Of a DNA stretch of 64,000 bases, positions 57,601 to 64,000 are shown piece by piece; position 1 is the first letter of the stretch; every line of letters begins with the position of its first letter. The stretch lies in the NCBI GenBank assembly GCA_015956445.1, contig WIUZ02000001.1:3596001-3660000 (forward strand), in the 5' to 3' direction. The notes beneath the pieces are model-generated. The model searched no databases. It worked only from the letters and a program-made list of their open reading frames with translations, and had not been told where the DNA came from. The translations under genes were made by a program, and so were the position numbers. Origin of the DNA: Thelephora terrestris (Eukaryota; Basidiomycota; Agaricomycetes; Thelephorales; Thelephoraceae).

Positions 57601-58048
57601 ATGACCAAGAAGGTAAGGGGGGTGCACAGAGCTCTGGCACCTGACTCGATGCTCATTCGGAGCATCTCACATTAACATGACGTTCGGCGCGACAGACGGG
57701 AAGGCTCTCGTGAAGATCGTAGATCCAGCAGAGTTGATGCGAGCCCGAGAAGAAAAGCGTGCGCAGGCGGTAGCAAAGGCTGCCAAAAAAGCGGCCACAA
57801 TCGAGGCGGAGAAACAGAAGAAGTTGGAGAAGATCATGAAGGGCAAACTTGCCCCCAGTGAAATGTTCAAACCCCCAAACGTTCCAGATGGTGCTTATGG
57901 GAGCTGGAACGAGGATGGGTTACCACTGACGGATGGTGAAGGCAAGGCGTTGAGTAAAAATCAGGTAAAAAAGGTGGCGAAGGAGTGGGCCTCGCAGAAG
58001 AAGTCGCACGAGGAGTACTTGGAATGGGAAGTACGGAACGTGGAATGA
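54651..58048 (+). CDS. Cysteinyl-tRNA synthetase, probably serving both cytosol and mitochondria
   Basis: Thirteen exons from 54651-54878 to 57696-58048 (others: 54955-55043, 55101-55197, 55275-55544, 55613-55741, 55845-56145, 56275-56504, 56570-56677, 56734-56862, 56934-57040, 57113-57377, 57441-57612), giving 825 aa. It charges tRNA-Cys. Class I signatures: zinc/cysteine site [20 protein letters not shown] (HIGH is HMGH), [35 protein letters not shown], and KMSKS in [13 protein letters not shown]-terminal Lys/Glu-rich helix and a fungal tail end it. ATG 54651 gives an Arg/Ser-rich leader ([20 protein letters not shown]) suiting mitochondrial import; ATG 54777 gives [10 protein letters not shown], a plain cytosolic start. 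The intron at 55742-55844 is GC-AG (CAG/GCGAGT). The 129-nt intron at 56146 could hide a tiny exon. Confidence 0.94.
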
Positions 58049-58263
58049 ACTTATGGAACTGTAGGGCCACTAGATCTGCCCCTCACCAATGGCAGATGAT
58101 ACGCAATCCAGATTATTCACATTGCAAATGATCCAATTGAGATACGCCCGGGTGGGTGGTAAATACGTTCGCGCGAATGACGAATTGTAGCGGGGCCGGT
58201 GTCCGTGAGGCGACTGCGATCCGAAAGAGAAACACTGTTATGCGCCAGGTCATTAGTCGCGTT

Positions 58264-59176
58264 CTACCAATCGCAGGAATGTGTAATCAATCTCGCAATC
58301 TTTTCCATCCCCAACCGATCTTCTTCTTGAAACCCAGAAAGAGCGAGGCAATCAAGATCCAGGACGCCAACCGCAGTCAGACCGTCTGGGGTATCAGGGA
58401 TCTGAACACCGGGAATGTTAGTGCCCCCGTAGTTGCCGGACCAAAGATCAGCCTCCTGGATGACGTTTGGCCCTTCGAAGAAGGGGCAAGGTGTGGTTGG
58501 ACTAACCTGATTAGCACCGCTAAGGTTGCCAAGGATCAACGGGACGACCAGCTCGCTCTTGGTGCTGCCGTCACATGCAATGTGGCCTGGGTAGGCCTCT
58601 ACGTCCGGTACGAGCGTGGAGGATTTTCGGAGGAATGCGTCAGCGCAAACGCCGCGTGCTTGAGAGGGCGCAAGATTGATGAATTGACACGCCGGTTTGC
58701 CGCAGAATGGTCCCAGAAGAAGAGAATCTGGGTGGGAAAGGGTATGATCCGTATGAGGGGGGTTGCGAGGATTGGGAAAGTATGAGGAATGAATGTAGAA
58801 GCCTTTACGAACGAGTTAGCCAGCAGCTGGACTGGGCCTTGGAGGGTGGTGCTGCTTACCGCACCAGTTTACGGCATTATCGCCTGATCCGAAGGGAGGA
58901 AAAGCGAGAAGCGAATTGTATATCAGGGACGCGGCGTTTGCAAGGTTTGAGACCTGAATATATTGGGAAAGACCACCCTCAAAAGAGCGCAACGAGAGAC
59001 AGGGCAGACGGCACAGGTAAAAGAACGTCAGCAACTGACACCGTAGAGACGAGACAGCTACAGACCCAGGCACGTTCGTCGCCGAGAAGATGAATGAGCT
59101 GTTCGTAAACGTGATCCCAGAACTGCTGCCTGGTTATGGTACCCTCGGGTACGAGGGCAGAATCAGCGTGCGGCAT
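58264..59176 (-). CDS. Free methionine-R-sulfoxide reductase (GAF-domain fRMsr)
   Basis: Four exons, 59176-59066, 58953-58860, 58802-58507, 58455-58264, giving 230 aa. A single GAF domain: WVSNLANAASLIYNSLLAFP, VNWCGFYI, LLLGPFCGKPACQFINLAPS, RGVCADAFLRKSSTLVPDVE, YPGHIACDGSTKSELVVPLI and VGVLDLDCLALSGFQEEDRL. The cysteines in GPFCGKPAC, GVCADA and HIACDG match the catalytic and resolving cysteines of yeast fRMsr (YKG9), which reduces free methionine-R-sulfoxide. An insert of about 40 residues before VGVLDLDC is unusual; part of it (51 nt, 58506-58456) can be removed as an in-frame intron. The start is divergent from GLTP, with 133 bp between ATGs. Confidence 0.9.
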
Positions 59177-59309
59177 CGGCCCAAACGGGAGTGCACTGAG
59201 CGTGTAACAATGCAAGATCTGCCTCCCAAATCGGGAAACCGATCTCACAGTCCTCATTGTTAACGTGCTATCACTCGTCCTCTAACCACGAGCTATCCTG
59301 CCAGCGAAA

Positions 59310-60392
59310 ATGGCCCCTTACCTCGATACCGTTAAAGTCAGTACACCTCTCATCCGATAGGATCGCTGGCTATCTCGCCCGGCGGTATTCGTTGTCTTCT
59401 CCGCGGCGCTCTCGTATTCATTCCCAAGCAAAGTCCTTTGCAGATGTCCCTATTACCGACGCCGGCGTCGACACCTTAGCATTCCTTGAAGCATCCGAGG
59501 GTCTCTTGGGGCTGTTCGGTGCGTCGGTGTTGCGATGTCTCGGCATAGACGTGGCGCTGACTTTGTTTCGAACGATGCCACATGGGGATTACGTTGCGCT
59601 CGCAGATCTATTGGGTTCCGCTGCCTTCACCGCTGTTCAAAGTGACATCAAGGGCAATATTGTCGTGAGTCGACGGGATCGCATCCGCTGATGTCCCACG
59701 ATCTTCCACTCAGTCGTAACCTTCCCATCCCCATCGAACACAGAAAGTCCGCGCCAGATATGATGCCGCCCCCGCCCTGTCCGGCACTCTCGAACAATTG
59801 GTCGAGAACGAGAAGGGCGAGAAGAAGCGAACCGCTACCGAGGGTTTGATGTGGCTGCTTCGTGGCCTCTCGTTCACTTGCAAAGCCTTGCAGAACAGCC
59901 AGGCGGATAAAACGCAGGAACTCTCTGTCGCGTTTAGCAGTTCTTACGAAGTGACGCTCAAGAAGTTCCACGGAATACTCATACGTCCGGTGTTCTCAGT
60001 AAGCTGCATCACTCCCCTTCTTTTTTTCTTTGCTACCACTCTTGCCAAACGGGGTGATGGACGGGAGCGAGGGAACGAGGGAACGAGCCGAGATACGCTC
60101 ACATCCGTGGATCTGCCGCAACCTTTTTTCCTCCTGGGTTCAATTCCGGTTGTCGCGTGTCGTGTTTGACGTTGCTGATGCGCTTCTGCTGAATTTGATT
60201 TAGCTCGCTATGAAAGCGTGCCCATATCGAGCCGACTTTTATGCCAAGCTGGTAGAAGACAAATCGGGTGGTCCTCCAGCGTCAGAAGAGAAGTTAAACG
60301 AGCAGTTGGGCGAATGGCTTACGGCGTTGGATAAGATCGTCGCGAGGATGGAAAAATTCTACGTTGAGGGAAAACACAACAAAGGCTTCTGA
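59310..60392 (+). CDS. Glycolipid transfer protein (GLTP domain)
   Basis: Four exons, 59310-59336, 59434-59664, 59744-59998, 60204-60392, giving 233 aa. MAPYLDTVKSFADVPITDAG opens the fold. The lipid-headgroup recognition helix DIKGNIVKVRARYD carries the conserved Asp, Asn and Lys, ATEGLMWLLRGLSFTCKALQ carries the conserved Trp and Leu, and HGILIRPVFSLAMKACPYRA contains the conserved His. Family members (GLTP, HET-C2, CERT-related) move glycosphingolipids between membranes; HET-C2 acts in heterokaryon incompatibility in Podospora. The third intron is 205 nt, long for this window. Complete by length. Confidence 0.94.
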
Positions 60393-60703
60393 TCAGTTCT
60401 GGCTTGGCTCCATGTATGGGGAGGGGAGATGTAGCAATTGGAAATTCTGACCAAATGAATGATGGTCGTTTTGATTCCGTTCTCGCGGGGGGAGAAATAT
60501 TATATTAGAATAAGAAGTCGGAAGATAAGGTTCAAACTTCGAGTTTTCACAAACCCTCCTGCTTCTGTGTGAGGCTAAAACCATAAATACTTATAATACC
60601 GAACCATCAAATCCCCCTTGCTCCTGCTCCAAAAACTTTCTACGCTGCTGCTTCCCCCTTCCCCCATCCCTTCCTCCAGCTCCTACCTGCCCTCCAACGA
60701 TCC
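60393..60703. promoter_or_regulatory. Intergenic before WOPR copy C, with TATA-like sequence
   Basis: 311 bp. AT-rich ATAAATACTTATAATACC at about 60583-60600 and a CT-rich run precede the ATG at 60704, resembling the AT element upstream of copy B. Confidence 0.5.
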
Positions 60704-61749
60704 ATGCAGAACCCGACGTGCATCGGTATCCGCATCCGTTCTGCGAGAGACGCCAACATCCTCTTCCATGCCGTAGCTCTTAACCTCCTCCCTCTCATAA
60801 CGCGTCGTCTGGACGAGGCCGAGAGACTCCAAGTTAAATCCGGTTGCGTTTACGTCTGGGAAGAACGTAACCCATCTTACTTTGATTTCAACGGCCAGGA
60901 AATGAAGCGCTTCACGGAAGGTGCGTCGATCCCCGCCCACTGCTCTCCGTAACGAATTCAGTCCCCGCTCATGTTAACCTTTCTACCTCTCTCGTATCAG
61001 GAAGAAGCTGGGGCCCATCCAAGGCGAGAGATGTATGGCCCCGCCTCGGATTTAGCTTCTGCGGTTTTGCTCATGTCCTCGTCATCGCATTAGGAATTCC
61101 TGTTCTATTACGAGAAAGAGAACGGCATCAAGTCCCAGATGGTAGAACGTATGAAGTCTGGGCCTAGAGCGTATGTCGTTTCGTTCTCCCCACTTGTTTA
61201 CCTCTAAACCTCGTCCCAGTAATCGGGCGCAGCTGGTCAAGCAGACGTATTCAGTGAACGTCCACACCCCAAATTCGCCAAATGTCAAGAAGTGGCATTT
61301 GAGTGAATACGCCTTTCCTTTGGGTCTCTGGACGGTTGTTGATACCAATTTTATCAGATGCTTACTACTGTCATGACGAGATAGAAGATCTCGCCACAGT
61401 TGACGACATCCCGCTCTTGAAAAACCTACAAGTTCCTCATGAACTGTATACCTGTGCACGAACGAGCCGGGCCCGCGAGGCCGCTATTCGTTCGCACAAC
61501 AATCCCGGATTGCAGGCTGTTCGCGAACCGCCTAGGAACATGCCGCCGTTCCCTTACCCGCATCGGTCCGAAGATATCGAACAGCGCTCGTCCTCAGGCT
61601 CGGATTCTTCTGGCCGTGACAGATCGTCCAGCCCCGATGCCTCACTAGCCCCCTTGGAATTCCTCGAGAGTTTGCCACGTTTGGGACGCCATCCGATGGA
61701 CGACCGGGCGTTAAGGCTCTTTGATAGCGCGGCAAATCAGGATAGGTGA
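60704..61749 (+). CDS. Gti1/Pac2 (WOPR-domain) transcription regulator, copy C
   Basis: Five exons, 60704-60920, 61001-61032, 61094-61170, 61220-61302, 61358-61749, giving 266 aa. It is the most canonical copy. Box a: MQNPTCIGIRIRSARDANIL, LNLLPLITRRLDEAER, SGCVYVWEERNPS, MKRFTEGRSWGPSKARDEFL and FYYEKENG. Box b: LVKQTYSVNV, KKWHLNAYYC. The tail is Ser/Arg/Pro-rich with an SSSGSDSSGRDRSSSPDAS patch and ends MDDRALRLFDSAANQDR, close to copy A (VDDFAIRAFDSNGM). Exons 2 (32 nt) and 3-4 have the same phases as in copies A and B, so all three come from one ancestor. Function by family: a master regulator of development; the target here is unknown. Confidence 0.92.
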
Positions 61750-63689
61750 GATTTGCTTCCCCTGCACATTTCTCTCCGCGTCCGTAGGCTTACCCTTGTT
61801 GTCCTTTTTCTGCGCAAGTGGTTGCGGCCTGCCGCAATCGGAAGCTGCGATCCCAGTCCTGAGCGTTTGAATGCCTAGATGTGTCCCGACGTCGTTATTG
61901 CTTTGCCCATCGACTTGTTCTCGCCCGCGCTCACCTCGCCTACATTATACACCCCGATTGGTTACTCATCTTCATCAATGCATCTGTGCTTCTCCCTATT
62001 TTTGAATTTCTCTCCTATCGCATATCTCTTGGGCACGGTGTTTCCACCGGTGGTCTGTTTCTTGTTACGTATGCCAAGACACTCGCGTTTGTGCTCAGGC
62101 GGTTTCATAGCCACTAGCGGCTGTTCCTCCCTTTCACATGTATTATCAGTCGACATCATCGCTCTTGGATATTTGAAATATCAAAACCTTTGAACCGACC
62201 TGGGGCAGCCACGGGGTGGGTTCCTTTTTTTATATTCCCCTCCGCCGTCGACCGAGGATACGTATGCGAGATTTGCTTCCGCTCGGGTAGCCGTGATGAG
62301 CCTATGGAGAGGCACATCATGCGATGATCGAAGGCGGTCCAACCGAATGATCACTTTGATCCAGGGCCAACGTCCAGGAGGTCGGCTCGGAAGAACAGAA
62401 ACGAAAACGAAACAGCCATGGTTCCGACATTTTTAGATGTGACACTGCGCAGTGTAAGCACCCTTGATCTCGCTTTGAACGCCGGAGATTCAGCCTGGCG
62501 CCGGTCTTCCCTTCATCCCGAGTTCCCCCTTTCCCCGCCCTCTGGCGTGACTGCTGTGGGTGTATGACCTTATCAGCAACGCGGATGCAGTCATGCTTCC
62601 TAGCAGAAGAAGCGGAACTTACCCTTTGAGAGGGATTCGCACTCGCAATGGGAAGAGTGGAAGGCGCGTCCTGCGCGGAGTAGCTTACCTTATCATTTCC
62701 ACAGTTTATCTTTTCATTCAAGGTCCGCGTCACGCCTACAAGATTAGAAGATAAACGTACAAAGTGTGTAAATCCGATGGTGAATGATACCATCCTCCTG
62801 CCTGGATGCATCATCGACGCGCGATTGAGTCCTTGTTCTGAGGCTTGCCGGCCCTCCACTCTCCCCGGCTTATCTCCCCTGACCCACTAGAAGCTTCCGG
62901 TTTCAAAATTTCAAGGCGCGGCCTAGTTTTTCATGTAGAATTCGTTGGGCGTAATGAATTCTTTGTGCCGATCTTTCAAGTCGGAGTCTGCCGATAGCCA
63001 CAAATCTCGACATGCAAAACTTCAGCATGAAGTTTTCTGTCCTACTATCCCGTTATGGTTGCGTGGGTCCCCGCTGTCCAAACCCCTTTTCTTTGGAGGG
63101 GCGCTCCCTCCCACCAAGCGGTCCTGCTATCGATCTTGATCCGAACCCGTGACCGGGGTCGTGTCAGTAGAGCGCCCAAGGCATCCCCTGTGCGCTCTCT
63201 TCGTTTTGGGGCGCCCCGGCTCATTTCTTCCGTCCTCCCCGCAGACCACCGACGCTGTTCTCGGTTGTACAGCGAGTCACCGCCTTGTTCGGTCCGGTCG
63301 TGATACACGTTGTCCTCGTGTGGAGGATCATTTGCCGAGCCGCGACCTCGGTCGGACGTCCTCCATTGATGCGTGGAATTTGACTTTCTGCCCCTTACAT
63401 GTAACTAACGCTCGTGACCACCCGAGAGAAGGGAGAGACGTTGTCTGGGGTCTGGTGAACAGCAGACGTGGCTTTGCCTCCGCCGACGCTCGCGATCATC
63501 TGTGTGATCCTCCGACGCACAGCGTCGATCGCGACTAGTGCAATGCATGTGATCCACGAACCTTCGTACTAAGTAATCGGGTTGATAAAGGTCACATTAT
63601 TCAAGTCCACGTCAGAGCTAGTCAACACACGTCGTAAAATCGGGGGGCGGACGAGGAAAGGTTTTCCGATTTGAAAATGCTCTCAGACA
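61750..63689. other. Gene-poor region
   Basis: About 1.9 kb after WOPR copy C with no supported gene or RNA. ORFs at 61879-62193 and 62317-62859 lack motifs and splice context. Confidence 0.45.
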
Positions 63690-64000
63690 ATGGCGGAAAG
63701 CCGCTCCCACGACCCCGCCAATAGTTCCGCCGACGACTTGGACGAAGCCAGCTTCCAGGTATCGCTGCTCCGATGGCGGAGCTTGTGCACTCGCGAACAG
63801 ACGACCGGCGGCGCCGATTCCGGTCTGGGATTAGGGTCCTGCCGCGACAGTGCCTGCAATTTGGTAACGAAAACGAAAGAAGAAGGTTTGACGAAGCAAA
63901 GCACTGTTATGTGCACGCAATTGTCCAAAACTCGTGACAGGTTCGCAGCCGAGGAACCCACCCTCCTGCTCCGATACTTCCTGCACTCACACCGGAGAGA
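63690..64000 (+). CDS. Possible 5' part of a gene cut by the right edge
   Basis: From ATG 63690 the frame stays open to the window end (over 100 codons): MAESRSHDPANSSADDLDEA, then WRSLCTREQTTGG and a stretch rich in Lys and Thr. A GT-AG intron at 63759-63836 is possible (GTATCG to GGATTAG) but would not keep phase without further evidence. No motif is recognised and the 3' part is absent, so the call is tentative. Confidence 0.35.
   Translation, partial: MAESRSHDPANSSADDLDEASFQVSLLRWRSLCTREQTTGGADSGLGLGSCRDSACNLVTKTKEEGLTKQSTVMCTQLSKTRDRFAAEEPTLLLRYFLHSHRR

Noticed and set aside
58156-58785. 209-codon plus-strand ORF after CysRS
   Set aside because: Antisense to the GAF-domain gene fRMsr, which has conserved cysteines and family motifs on the minus strand.
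62317-62859. 180-codon minus-strand ORF near the right end
   Set aside because: Low-information composition, no domain and no conserved splice signals; not enough to call a gene.
1-64000. Retroelement, DNA transposon, CRISPR or biosynthetic cluster
   Set aside because: No reverse transcriptase, integrase, transposase, long terminal or inverted repeats, spacer arrays or adjacent synthase genes were recognised; the single P450 stands alone.

Overview
The window is nuclear DNA of a filamentous basidiomycete, most likely an agaricomycete. The evidence is about 34 protein genes split by some 140 short introns (mostly 45-85 nt, GT-AG), tight gene spacing and protein families typical of mushroom-forming fungi. 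No rRNA, tRNA, CRISPR array or intact transposon was recognised. Exon boundaries were worked out by hand from splice signals, reading phase and family motifs. For the complete multi-exon models the exon lengths sum to whole codons.

Layout. 1-6 kb: a Ran1-type kinase running off the left edge, a shortened UTP6 and a disordered regulator-like protein. 6-11.4 kb: gene-poor, with one F-box gene flanked by two decayed F-box pieces. 11.3-13 kb: two small one-membrane-span proteins. 13-20.4 kb (dense): ATG6/Beclin, RPB9, mitochondrial uL14, the ARFRP1-type GTPase, V-ATPase c'' (VMA16) and a Sec14-like protein. 21.6-28.9 kb, all plus strand: a cytochrome P450, a HAD phosphatase, DNA polymerase kappa and a CYS-3/MetR-like bZIP. 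29-31.3 kb: Mn-SOD and a basidiomycete protein of unknown role. 31.9-35.8 kb: an RKM4-like SET methyltransferase and PalC. 36-39.6 kb: a membrane-anchored glutaredoxin, a calmodulin-like protein and a second anchored glutaredoxin-like protein with no active-site cysteine. 39.6-43 kb: gene-poor. 43-46.4 kb: a DUF3844 ER/vacuole protein, a small coiled-coil protein and the TFIIA large subunit. 48.6-61.8 kb: three Gti1/Pac2 (WOPR) regulator paralogues interleaved with a pepsin-fold protein lacking catalytic motifs, cysteinyl-tRNA synthetase, free methionine-R-sulfoxide reductase and a glycolipid transfer protein. The right end is gene-poor apart from a possible gene start at the edge.

How the genes relate. 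Much of the content is housekeeping: transcription, translation, ribosome synthesis and vesicle traffic. Endomembrane genes cluster loosely (ATG6, ARFRP1, VMA16, Sec14-like, PalC, DUF3844 protein, GLTP). So do thiol/redox and sulfur genes (bZIP, Mn-SOD, two glutaredoxins, CysRS, fRMsr). I see no secondary-metabolite, defence or mobile-element system. The points most worth a second look are the WOPR trio with a shared C-terminal motif, the glutaredoxin pair in which one member lost its cysteine, the truncated UTP6, the 51-bp divergent ARFRP1/VMA16 promoter, GC-AG introns and very small exons.
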